Shown here one piece after another: positions 1 to 11,185 of a stretch of 64,000 nt of DNA. The first letter of the stretch is position 1. Every line of letters begins with the position of its first letter. Below the pieces are notes generated by a model, which ran no database searches, had not been told where the DNA came from, and saw only the letters and a program-made list of their open reading frames with translations. The translations under genes were made by a program, and so were the position numbers. Source of the DNA: Notospermus geniculatus (lineage: Eukaryota; Nemertea; Pilidiophora; Heteronemertea; Lineidae); contig NMRB01000108.1 of the NCBI GenBank assembly GCA_002633025.1, positions 333,282 to 397,281 on the forward strand, in the 5' to 3' direction.

Positions 1-597
1 GGAGTGGGCAGTAATCCTATTTGTTTTTTTGTGATGGGGTAATTCACGAATTTTGAATGTATTGTTAAATCCACAATGACTAGCGTGTTCAATAGTACAT
101 ACATCAAATTAAATGATTACAGTGATAACTCGATTACCTTGAAGGAGCTGGACGTCCAAGTTGTAAACACTCACTCACTGGTTCTCTATCCACGCGACGC
201 CTGCGGTGCTGCCACCTATTGTCGGTGATATGTACTGACGTGAATATCGTGAGTGAGTTGCATCGGACCGGGAACCAGTCTAACGATCACGGGGCGCTAC
301 TGGTGCTGCCACCTGCATGAAGGAATAAAACTAGTTTGCCGACCATGTTTGTAAACAAACCAGCTTGTTTACAACTTCGGCGTCTACATGTACCTCCTTA
401 AGCCTTATATTCCCCAATCGCTGGCGAGTTATTTTGTAGAGCCCTTTCTTAAGTCGACCAATCATCGCCTTCCTTTCACTCCAGTTGTTGAATGTATCAA
501 GACAGCCAATCGCTCCTTGTTTGTATGATACTTGGGGATTGGCTGATTTAATACACGAAATAAATTGACACACTGTACATGCAGGCTACACAATCAT
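1..597. other. No gene recognised
   Basis: No open frame here resembles a known protein, and no splice-linked coding exon could be found. The DNA is ordinary mixed-composition intergenic sequence. Confidence 0.5.
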
Positions 598-815
598 GTA
601 CAGTGGTGGTCAAAATTATTCGAACACTAGGTATATCTTAAAACGTTGCCGTACGAAGTCTGGTTTCCATTTTTCACCTCTAATAATTGGAAAAGGTGCA
701 TTGCATTGCGGAAGATAAAATTGTTTCCTTGTTGGTACATTGATTGCCCGTTCGATACAAACAACTGAAAATCTGTTACATGCCAAGTGTTCAAATAATT
801 TTGGCCAACACTCTA
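598..815. mobile_element. Tc1/mariner-like fold-back MITE
   Basis: The left end (about 604-630) reads GGTCAAAATTATTCGAACAC. The right end (about 783-812) carries a near-perfect inverted copy, GTGTTCAAATAATTTTGGCC in orientation-adjusted form with a few mismatches. An outward GTGGTGGTCAAAATTATT-type end is typical of Tc1/mariner transposons. The roughly 100-codon open frame inside on the minus strand has no transposase features and is probably chance. Exact borders are uncertain. Confidence 0.5.
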
Positions 816-2104
816 GGTAAACCGCTACTCTCATTGGCGGATTTAATGCCTTCGAAAATTTGTGAATTGTTACATGTAATAAATCGGGTTTTCGTCCACT
901 CCTCCTAACCACCCGTTCGCCATTCAGAGCACTTCCTGTTCAAAATCTACTGAACGTTATTGTTGATATATGGCAATATACAATTTTGTTGCTACACCGC
1001 TTGTTTGAAACTTGCTTATGAAAAGTAAAAGCCCCACGACGTACACATGATTATATGAATAATTGGAAGGAAGGCCCTTCAGAAATGACTGTTAACTTAC
1101 GTTGAAATTCTTTGATGAACCTGCAATATAGCCCATCAAATGAATTCACGCCTCGGGATGTAAACAGTAGCGAAGATAACATCTTTGATCATGTCTATGT
1201 TGATCTTCAGAGTTTTCTACATGTACCTGTAATTACATTTATTATTAGTTTTTGCGATAATTTGAAACATCAATAACTAACTGTACATGTAGGTGGACTA
1301 CGTGTATTGTTTAACGCCGGTGTAGCAGTATAGAGTGTCCCCCTGTAAAAACTGTCCACTTCTATTGTTGAATGACGGATTAAGGTGCATGGCTATAGAA
1401 ACCAATCGCCAGAGATTAGAATGTAACAATAGGATCTTTTGTCCCTGGGACAGTGTTTCCTAGGGACATTCTTTCCCTTCACACCTGCCAAAAGAAAAGT
1501 GTATAAAGAACTTATATGTGACCCGTCACAGCAAAACTAGGCGCATGTCGCTCAAAAGGTTGAGCCTCAACGAACTAAGATGACACCGGGAGAGAATGAA
1601 AAGAATAGATCGACTGTTTCAGATTTCACAGACAATAGTGAAACTGACGAACATTTGGTCTCAACCTGCGAAGCCAACGACCGACATGCGCCTGGCTTTG
1701 CTGTGATGGGTCACATAATATACCGTGCAACGTTTCGAACAAGGGCAAGATCCTCACCGGGCAATTACCATAGAAACTCGGTTGATGATGAGACAGCCTT
1801 GATGTGGTAGTAACCATGTCCTTACGGTTCACCGGTTTAATTGTCTTCATTACGGCAGAATATCAGCGACAGAGACAAGGAATAAACATTAGGAAAGGCA
1901 ATATAACGCGTCCAGTAGACAACTCGACGTCATGCAAGAGAAGGATCTTAAGTCAGCCGCCCCTCAAAAAAATATCAAAGAGCTTTTTTTGCTGACGACT
2001 CCAATGTATTAATATTACGCTAAGAGCAGCCCAGTATTGCAACTGTTCCTCGACAGCCGGCGCCACCATCGCCGTGCACGCCACTCTCCAACCCCAGGGA
2101 CATA
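816..2104. other. No gene recognised
   Basis: Only short open frames on both strands, none with recognisable protein character. No clear repeat structure was seen. Confidence 0.45.
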
Positions 2105-2528
2105 GGGCCGTATTTTAGAACGTTCCTTAACATTAAAGCGATGTACGCGAGCCCTGCAGTTACTGCACATCGATAGTTCCTCGGGGAAATCCCATGGGGA
2201 ATCCCCGTGAGATTTTAAAATTTTCCCGGCGATAAACATTTATTTCGCCCCAATTCATTGAAATAATATTAATAAAAGATTTTTCTTGAACGTTTTAGTG
2301 TATATAAAACCGTAATTTGATGATTCAAAGATGCTAGAAATTACATTGAGATCAGTTTCAAGAATCCCGCGAGCAATGGGGAGCTATCGCGGGTCGCGAT
2401 AGCTGAACGAGATTTCATTTTCAACTCTCGCGACTACATCGCTTTAAGGTCCACCTCTATTGTTCTCGACGGTTTTACAATAGACGTAAGGTCGACTTTA
2501 ACGTTAACGTACGTTCTAAACTACGACA
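2105..2528. mobile_element. Fold-back element, GGGCCGTATTTTAGAACG family
   Basis: The left end at 2105 begins GGGCCGTATTTTAGAACG and the right side (about 2490-2525) carries a decayed inverted version (ACGTTCTAAACTACGAC). The interior holds unrelated sequence plus a TCTATTGTTCTCGACGG segment shared with the neighbouring element at 2636-2754. Probably an older, diverged member of the same family. Confidence 0.45.
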
Positions 2529-2558
2529 CTAACTATGTTGTTGGCGAATGGACCCGAT

Positions 2559-2781
2559 GGGTCGTATTTTAGAACGTTCCTTAACGTTATGTCGAGCTTA
2601 AGTCTATTGTAAAACCATCCACAACAATAGATTTAGGGCCGCATTTTAGAAAGTTCCTGAACATTAAGGTCCACCTTAAATCTATTGTTCTCGATGATTT
2701 TACAATAGACTTAAGGTCGACCTTAACGTTAAGGAACGTTCTAAAATACGACCCTTAAGGAACGTTCTAAAATATGGCCCG
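2559..2781. mobile_element. Fold-back MITE with a copy of itself nested inside
   Basis: The outer ends are GGGTCGTATTTTAGAACG at 2559 and its inverted form (CGTTCTAAAATATGGCCC) ending at 2781. A second complete element with the same ends and the same TCTATTGT / ACAATAGA core occupies 2636-2754. Seen directly: four inverted copies of the end sequence in 220 bp. Confidence 0.75.
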
Positions 2782-3463
2782 ATGTATTACATGTACATGT
2801 ACGTACATTTTTGAAGGTTTTTGTGGTTGGTATTGCTGCCGCTAGGCGGCTCCCTCTACATGGCAGTCAAAATACCGGTAAGAGATCGCATACCGTGGCC
2901 CTTTAAGAGTGGATTATACTGCTGTTGGCAGTGTAGGAATATTTTGACGTCTTTAAAGATACTTTAAGTAAGATCATGTTATCATCGCCTCTGCCGCCGG
3001 ATACGTATACCTTCAAATCCCGAGTCGCAGCGATCCCTGATGCTGGTAAATGCAATTACAAGCTACCCGAAGAATGACCCTTCATTCATTGCAGTGGTAC
3101 ATCGTATGATATCAATGCCAACCCTGACAAATACAGATAGCCCCCTTCATCTGATCTTCAATGATGAGCTGTTACACACAGAGAGGTCGGCGATTGATCA
3201 TGTAAGCACATGCTGTGTAGTATGCGGCCAAATTACTGCTATCTTTCACCAATACCACTACGATGCCCACGAGTTCCCATCGCGTTGGTTTGATTTAGTG
3301 TTGTGGTTATTCCAATTATCGGATAGCATGGATCACACGGTGGAGTGGTAACTTATTTGGCTGTATATAATCTGACTCGAGCTTGGGAATTCTGATAGCA
3401 AGAGGTAGAGTTAGTTTTATTTAGTTGGTTGCAAATGGCTGAGAACGAAATAAATGCGATATA
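2782..3463. other. No gene recognised
   Basis: Intergenic sequence. The open frame at 3040-3351 (103 codons, + strand) has no recognisable domain, no convincing splice context and is treated as chance. Confidence 0.4.
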
Positions 3464-3811
3464 GAGGTTCTTCACGTGACGTCACATCCTAATTAGCATA
3501 GCATTCATAGGAACTGGTGCGGCCATATTGGCCGTCAGTATCAATGGGGTTTACTGAAAGAAATCAGATTTTAACTGGAATATTTTCCAAACTACCTTTC
3601 TTGTCATTTCAGTTTCTTAATATATGATTTGTCAAATAAAATCAGGTGTTCTACAGCAGTCTGATGATTGAATGACACCTGTCTGTTGTAAAAACATACA
3701 ATTAGTGCTAAATTGCATAGAATTGTAGTGTATAACTGATGGCCAAGCACGTGGCTAATTATGTATTAATTAGCTCATCAGCATTGAGTTGTGTCGTCGG
3801 TGAAGAACCTC
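3464..3811. mobile_element. TA-flanked fold-back MITE
   Basis: The ends GAGGTTCTTCAC (from 3464) and GTGAAGAACCTC (to 3811) are inverted copies, each flanked by TA (3462-3463 and 3812-3813). That is the pattern left by Tc1/mariner-type insertion. No coding capacity is visible inside. Confidence 0.65.
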
Positions 3812-3813
3812 TA

Positions 3814-6800
3814 TTCCTCATGCGGTACGAAAATCAATCAAAGCTGCTAAAAGTGAAATTGACGAACACTCCCAGGTGTGTGAAGATATTTCATCGCATA
3901 ATATAATTTACACCGACGATAAGTCCGAACGTCTTCTTGCGTGCAGATTTGCTCAAGAAGTCGGACAATTATCTTGCGCGATGAACCGCAGGTTTTAGCC
4001 GCAATTTGTAGTCCTTTATTGGGTTCTGCTCACCGACGACAAAATTAAGTGGACATGCTTGCAATAAATCATTATAGCCCATTGCGATAATAAATTCCCG
4101 CTTGATCAGCCTGTATGGATATCCCTCTGCGCCTGATATAATTCATGCCATGTCATCCATCATCGCCCGATTTTCTCTTACTATACTTCAGAGAGTTTGA
4201 ATGTGGCCACGCCAGGTAAATCCCCGGGATTTCCTTCCCGTCACGTTGTTATGGAGTCATATTGGCATTTCTAAATGCAATATGCAAGCAATCGAATACG
4301 CCAGTGTGAACTGCTGACTTGTTCTCAAGCAAAAACCGCAGATGGTGTGTGCTAATATACACGAACCCAGTGTAGAGTGCCACGGGGCACCCGTTTTTCA
4401 CCGTTTCCCTTCTGTAGGCGAACGCTGTGAAACAAGAACGCCAGATTTCTCTGTGTCCTGCTATTGAAGAGTCGTGGTCTCCCTAGCTGTCTAGTGTGGA
4501 AACATTACGTCACGCCGGTACCACAGCACGAAAGGGTACAACGGAATTGCTAATTTTCATGCCTGATAAACAAGTATTAAATGCAAAATTTTGGGAAAAG
4601 ATGTCGTTTTTATTCTCCAGTACATGTACCAGAAAGTTGGAATGATTTTAGAAGTAGTTCAACAAAATATTTTGATTTTGGTCTGATTAACTTCAGTAAT
4701 TTCTAATAAACCTTCCATCCAATATGGCGGCATAAACTAAGAGCTAAACAGGAAGTGACATCAGGTGCATACCCTCTATAGAAATCCTTGATAAAATGTT
4801 GTTAGTCTAATACATGTATTTCCGATAGAAGAATACATGTACAATGTATGTAGCCGATTAGGAAACTTATTTTCAATTAAAAATGGTGTCGGCTGCAACC
4901 ATCAACTACTCTTGTCGCTGAAGAGCCGGTGCACGGGAAAAGCTTTTCATACTTGCACCTAATACACCCAATAGCCTAGAACATTAAAATACTTCGTATC
5001 CAGACAAGACCATTCTTCACATGTCTGAACCTAAAACGCAGCAGAGGGACTGCATAATTTACGACATCCCATTGTTTCTAAAGAGCACTACAGGCAGCTC
5101 GTACAAGGTACATTTTTGTCCAACGCCAATCGAATGAACAGGAGAAGCCATAAATAACAAATCTCACAAGTCGTTGGCAGATTCCATCCTTTGCCGGATT
5201 ACTGACGACATCGATGTTAGATGACCTGCCGGGCTGAGCCGCAGCTGCTGCGGTTATTACAGGCGAATATGACACCGAAATTGCGACCATTCATGCGAAA
5301 ATGAGAAAAAATGGCGTCCTAGACCATCATTGCTTCAATCTACGGTTACCAAGTGCTCGCTGCAGGAAAAACGACATTACTTCGGCAGCGAGATAAAACG
5401 AATTGCTCCTCCATCCAGTGCTCTTCCATTAGCTGCGGTGGAGGTTCAGGATTAATAATTTACCCCTCAGCATGATTGCAAATTGACATGACGATGAGCC
5501 TTTGAACTGGTATTTGAGCAAATCAGAGTCTAAGTCCTCAGCACGACTCGCTTGTCTCGGAAAAGAAGTGCCTCAGTGCCAACAGGATTGTCGTACTTTA
5601 ATTACGCCATGGAGTTATTGACAGCAAACGGCTCGCCTACCCATCAGCTACTGTACATGTAGCGGGGTTTGTTTTAATTCTTGAGCGGCCCTCTCATAGC
5701 GAGTGAATCTAGCATCCAGGCAAAGCCGTGCTCCAGTCATATGCAAAACCTGTGCACATATGCGAACGTGCACTTGGGGACGAGGTTCCATTAAAAACTA
5801 TTAATGACATTCTTAAATTCAGTCGGTCAAAATGTACATTTTGTACTATTCACATTGATTTCGAAGCGGCAGATTTTGCAGAATACGCCTCCGAAGTTTG
5901 GCTGTCTAATGCATTTCCCATTAAACTAAAATCCTTCTTTCGCCTTTTTCTCAAAATGGCGCTCGATATTGAGGACCAACTGTCATGGCGCCCCAATTGC
6001 ATCAAAACAAACCCCGCGAGCTATCGCTTTAACAAAGTTTGTCATGGCAATCGCATCTGAGAAGTTGACTCACGAAGTCATGGTTATCAAAATGCCCTGC
6101 GACAGCGACATCAATATGTAGATATTTTGGTAGTGTTTCCCGAACATCCGTTTTTATCACCCCATTTCATCTATGTGCATTGGAAAAAAGCCCCCAGATT
6201 GGATGCTTTCGAACAGGAAATGTATTGGAAAATCGAGTACGATAACTTCATGCGGCAGCTCTTTCCAATTTCACCGCCCAGACTGTGAAAGTATTCCTCT
6301 GAGACACTTCATATTGAACCACAAGGCAGACCAAAAAGAAACGTGCTTCACATCGGATTTGGAGGGACGAGTTAGGCCGATTAGATTGATCTCAGGGCGT
6401 TACTGGTGATAGATGGCACAGTGAGAGGGATGAACAGGGCTTCCATTGTACGAAAGAAGTGTACAGGCAGCAAAGAGAGCATGTATGTGGGATATATTCA
6501 TCCAAGTATTACCTTTCCAATCACACACATGCTGTGGAAGCAAGTGTATTCACCATGAAAACGTGTTAGGCAATTCATGACCAAACGGGTTCAATATTGA
6601 CTGAGGAATGCATTATACTACAGAGTGTATCTACTCATCTAAAGAACGTCAATTCAACACAAAGCATCATAAATCTAGAGAAACAGTCAGGGGATGTTGT
6701 TTTATTTTACAACGGCAATGCAGTAAAAACTAATGCATCTTCACGTCGTCCAATGTAAAGTCTAAACGATGCTGCAGTTTGTTTGTCAGCCTAATTGCAA

Positions 6801-6862
6801 TTAAATTACCATATAAATTGGAGCTTGCGGATTAGGGCCGAGAGAACCTCTTCGGAACAGGA
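3814..6862. other. No gene recognised (3 kb)
   Basis: Several open frames of 70-110 codons occur on both strands, the longest at 5728-6060. None shows a recognised domain, conserved motif or exon pattern. Lineage-specific exons or regulatory DNA could be present, but nothing here can be assigned. Confidence 0.4.
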
Positions 6863-7318
6863 TTTGTAAGCAATTTTATGGGGAAACCATCGGTACATTT
6901 TATAACCGGCAACAGCCTGCGTGGTTTCAATCAGTTGTCGGGGAGATTGGATTTCTGCCGACAGTGTTGATGAGAACTTCCCTATCATCTGATATATACC
7001 TCTCCTCTGTAAACATGATTGTTCATTGGTTATACGATATAGGTCTATCCTGTCCATGGATAAATCTCAATTAACTGAAGGTCCATCGTGTCCGAGGAGA
7101 GACTTCCACCATAACCATCCGTTGTCCATTTCTGAACTGGTCTTTTGTGAGCCGAGCGTAGATCGGCCTTGCCGCACTGGAAGCAACTACCGGCAACGGC
7201 GTTTCCGGCAACTGTTGGCGACTACCAGATCCGATGGCAATTTACGCTGAAAGGGTAAATGTCGTCCTTGGTGTAAACAAAGATTAACAAAGGATCTTAA
7301 TCTTCACTAAAACACCCT

Positions 7319-7426
7319 GGCCCGTATGCATAAAGGTGGAATAAGCTTATTCCAGGTATAACTTGACGTTATAACATTAAGTTATACCTGGAATAAGCTT
7401 ATTCCACCTTTATGCATACGACCCCC
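7319..7426. mobile_element. Fold-back MITE, GGCCCGTATGCATAAA ends
   Basis: An almost perfect hairpin: GGCCCGTATGCATAAAGG at the left is mirrored by CCTTTATGCATACGACCC at the right, with matching AATAAGCTTATT blocks inside. It is absent from the paralogous site (about 13655-13662), where the flanks read straight through. CCCTGG appears on both sides here but only once in the empty copy, so it is probably a target duplication. Confidence 0.75.
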
Positions 7427-8221
7427 TGGGTGTAGTTTTTCGGTAGCCGAACATCACCCAGCATCGTGGTATGACATCTGGATTCGAGGTTGTCTCGCCC
7501 GTGGTCACGTGACAGCCTGAAGAATGTCAAAAACAGCTACACTCAACAAGTACCGCGGCGCGAGACCGCGAGATTCCACGGGATTTCTAAATAGGACTCG
7601 TTCCTAGGCACCGATTGCGGATGCTGGGTGATGTTCAGCTACCGAAACTACACACAGGGTATTGTTTTAGTGAAGATTGAGATCCTGGGTAATTTTTGTG
7701 TGCCCCCAGGACGACATTTACCCTTTCAGCGCAATTTACTACGTGCAAATTTAACCACAGCAGCGCAGATGTCTCATTTTAGTCCATTCCAGAAAACATT
7801 GAATCCAAGCTCCTACATGTAGGTCCACTTGAAATCAACAGTCAAATTGCGGTATACATGTAGATATCGGCCTTCGACTGTTTTACGGTTATCTTGTTTT
7901 ATCTCTGGATCGCGTGGGAATAACGGAAATCGAGTAGAGGTTCAAAAAATTCTACTACGAGCAATCCTCGATAAAAATGACATGAAATAACAGAGAGATT
8001 GCTCAAACTGATCAATACATGGAATGATTGAACGCGAAAACTGGGGTATCGATATCACTCGGGAGGTGAAATATTCATGACCACATTGTGTACATGGGGG
8101 AAGTGTAAAGGGCGTGCCAGAAAACGCTACGCCACGTACACGTGTCACAGATGAATGAAATGGTCCATGGACCATGTGCTCACCCGGTTGCACATAAATG
8201 ACAGAGGGAAGCACATATCAG

Positions 8222-8745
8222 TTATGAGCAATCTGGGTCAAGTCATTCCCGAGTTACTGGACTTTGATGATTTTTGGGTTATGTGACCTGTCAGCCATAT
8301 TGGATGTCTGATCAGGCCAAAACTACATATGCACATAAAGGTCATCTAGAGGGAGCCACATAGCACATTTATTTGAGTGCTCTAGGTCAAGTCGTTCCCG
8401 AGTTTTAGCACATTGATGATTTTCGGGTTACACCACCTGGCGGCCATATTAGACGTCCGATCGGGCCAAAACTTAAACAGACACATAGAGATCATCTAGA
8501 TGGTGCCACATATCAAAGTTGAGCACACTGTGTCAAGTGGTTCTTGAGTTATAGCACTGATGATGTTTGGGTTACGCCACCTGGCGGCCATATTGAAGTC
8601 AAATCAGGTAAAGGTCATCTAGAGGGAGGTACATATCAAGTTTGAGCAGTGTGGGCCAAACCGTTACTGACTTATAGCACTTCGATGATTTTCAGGTTAC
8701 GCCACCTGGCGGCCATATTGGATGTTTGACCGGGCCGAAACTCGG
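8222..8745. repeat. Four tandem ~125 bp repeats, copy 1
   Basis: About four diverged units follow each other. Each carries the blocks GTCATCTAGAGGGAG, TTGAGCACTCTGG-like, CAAGTCGTTCCCGAGTT and ACGCCACCTGGCGGCCATAT (the last inverted-palindromic). Unit length is about 120-135 bp. The array lies directly upstream of the methyltransferase exon and is repeated at 14425-14915. Confidence 0.7.
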
Positions 8746-9247
8746 CATTTTTGAAGGTACCCCTCTAATACATGTTTATGCAAGATATGAAATCGCTTGG
8801 TGAAATAATGACGAACTGTGGCAGGTTCGTTACTTTTGTAGAACTTTGACCTCTGTGACCTTGAAAAGTAGGTCAAATCAAAAACCCGTTACATATGTTA
8901 TGTATCCTAATTAGATACACCTATGGTAAAAATTTGGAGATGATCCAGTCATTATTTCAGGAGTTATTGCACTTTTTATGTTTTTGGTTTTGGCCACTTC
9001 GTGGCCAAGCCAAGAATTGAATCGCTTCGAAATTTGGTGTCATAGGTCATCTGACCTAGAGGTATATGTGTACAAAGTTTCTGGTCAAAAAAGCTCCAGC
9101 GGTTACGAAACGTGCCCTGCTAATGGACTACAGACGCCGGACGCTGCACCACCGTAGAGCTCACCATGAGCTAAAAAGGAAGGTAACTCCACGCAGGAGT
9201 CGACGAATTCGTGGCGAAAAAAATCAAATTATTCTTTTTCTTTTCAG

Positions 9248-11185
9248 GACTCCTGGCAGTCATCTTCATGTACTTTGGCAGCAAGTTGTTACTGGTCATC
9301 ACAACCGCAGGCGAAGATGACGACGACGACTTATACGAGAGTAGTCCCATCTGGTCGGACGATCAGAAACCATGGTCTCTTCTCCACAGACATTTGTCAA
9401 ACATTCGAGAACACCGACGGAGACACCTGAGACATCTCAATCTCTACAATCTCTCAGAGCCTGCGAATTCAAGTGATGTGTACAAGTGTGTCACGAGCGG
9501 CACTGTTCCCTCTTTTCCTATCTGCGTTTACGAGCCTGCGGAGGACAAATTCATCTCCGCAGCATTGCTTTCCAATGGTATATGGGAGCCGTACATGACT
9601 CGGGGACTCCAAGCCGTGCTGAGGAAGTACCCACAAGCTTCTCTCATCGACATCGGGGCCAATATAGGTTACTTCTCATTCCTTGCAGCGAGGATGGGTC
9701 ACGATGTCGTGGCTGTTGAACCATATAACAGGAACGTTATACATTTTCACCACGGGGAAGCATTAGGGGGTTATTCTGACCGCGTGACTTTGGTCTATAA
9801 TGCGGTATCCAACAAACACACCACAGTGGCTCTGAAAGAGAACAAGGACAACAAGGGGGGAATATCAGTCAGAATCCCCGATCCTCAGGGTGATGAAAAC
9901 AGGATTAGCACAGTCACCTTAGACGACTTGTTGCAGGTGGTGAGGAAACCTGTTGCCGTGATCAAACTCGACATAGGTAATTTAGGTTTTTTGCCTTCCA
10001 CCTGTGCAAACATAAGCGGTGCTTGTCAACATCTAATTGACGCGAGTCGTCGATACGGTAATGAAAAGCATAGTCGTGACTGCTATCGGGGAGCCGATAA
10101 GAGACTTGAGTTAGGAATGAAAAATTCATTTTTGCGAGTTTTGTGTCGGCAAACCACATTGGCCACGTTGCAGAGATGTACATGTATAAAGATAAGATTT
10201 TTTAGGTGAAGTGTTAGTCGCTCTCCTATCAGTCAGATTACCGGGTTGACCTGAATGAAGGAATACATGTTGCTGTGTTCACACTGCCCACTCAATCCGG
10301 ATTGAAACCCACTGCCCACTCAATCCGGATTGAAACCCATCGCCCACTCAATCCGGATTGAAACCCACTGCTCACTCAAATCCGGATTGAAACCCTCAAT
10401 TGATTCTGGTCAAACGCCTTGATCCGAACTGACCGTTCATTACTGCCTTACGCTTTTGATCCAGATTACTCAACCCAGTTTTAAAACCTGATCGAGTTAT
10501 CCAGATCGACTCGATTCGGTTCTAATTTAGTGCTAGCAGTTTCGCACATGCGCTGTCAACAGATGGTGACGTAGTTTTCCGTTTTTCGCGTGGGCGCCTC
10601 TCGGTTTCAACCCGTTCAAATGATGCAGTGTTTTATGCAGTAGTATGAATGGGTTTAGACGAAGCGGATTGAAACTCAAACCGAATCAAACTGTAATGTG
10701 ACTGGGCGATTTCGATCTGAATTGGGGAATTCGGCTTGAAAGTGGATTTGGTATGAACACAGCTTCTAAAAAATCGTGGCTGAAAGTAGCAGAGACACGA
10801 GGGCTTGGCTTCTTCATAGACCAATCTGAGTACGCCACCGTGATTACCATGTACATGTACTCTTGTCATCCTAGTTTTCTTTCATCTTCCAGAGGGCTAC
10901 GAATGCCGGGCGATGGGGAGAGCAAAGAAGTTCTTGAAGACGCTCCACGTACCTTACATCTTGATGGAGTGGCAAAAAATGTTTTCACAGAAGTACAAAC
11001 TCTACACTGCATGTACTGTGAAAGCAATGAAGGGCCTGACCAATTTTTTAGTTGGCTTAGGATACAAACCATATGAGATTAGAACGGGTATGGAACTATC
11101 GCCAGCCGGCTGCACCTTCGAATGGAGATTTGGCGACCTCTATTGGAAGCATTTTTCAGCTGAGGATATCGATTTGACAACATGA
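9248..11185 (+). CDS. FkbM-family methyltransferase, type II membrane protein, copy 1 (2 coding exons seen)
   Basis: Exons: 9248-9976 and 10893-11185, joined GT-AG in phase 1; the join restores GAG GGC TAC GAA, giving KLDI-EGYECRAM, the classic FkbM signature. Counting from the Met at 9268 the product is 333 residues. A hydrophobic stretch at the N-terminus (LLAVIFMYFGSKLLLVI) looks like a signal anchor, followed by an acidic DDDDD run, a lumenal stem, then the SAM-binding motif DIGANIGY (about 128-135) and VEP (about 150-152). FkbM enzymes are SAM-dependent O-methyltransferases; the substrate here is unknown. The first exon begins right after a polypyrimidine tract and CAG, so a further 5' exon carrying the true start probably lies upstream and was not found. 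Both exons are repeated in the next tandem unit. Confidence 0.85.
10271..10765. mobile_element. Fold-back MITE in FkbM intron, with internal 28 bp tandem repeats
   Basis: The ends GCTGTGTTCACAC (10271) and a diverged inverted form GGTATGAACACAGC (to about 10765) enclose about 495 bp. Next to the left end are four near-identical 28 bp units containing CTCAATCCGGATTGAAACCC (about 10286-10395). The element sits in intron 9977-10892 and has no counterpart in the second copy's intron. Confidence 0.65.
10286..10395. repeat. 28 bp direct repeat, about 4 units
   Basis: The unit is CCCACTC, AATCCGGATTGAAACCC and a short linker; the TCCGGA core is itself palindromic. Units abut with no unique spacers. 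It lies in the left end of the fold-back element. Confidence 0.75.

Noticed and set aside
616-912. 98-codon minus-strand frame inside a Tc1-like MITE as transposase fragment
   Set aside because: No DDE residues or recognisable transposase motif; the element is only about 210 bp.
5728-6060. 110-codon open frame as a gene
   Set aside because: It starts at a non-ATG codon context, has no recognised domain, no splice partners and no counterpart elsewhere.
10286-10395. CRISPR-like 28 bp repeats
   Set aside because: Units abut with no unique spacers, lie inside a fold-back element in a eukaryotic intron, and no cas genes are present.
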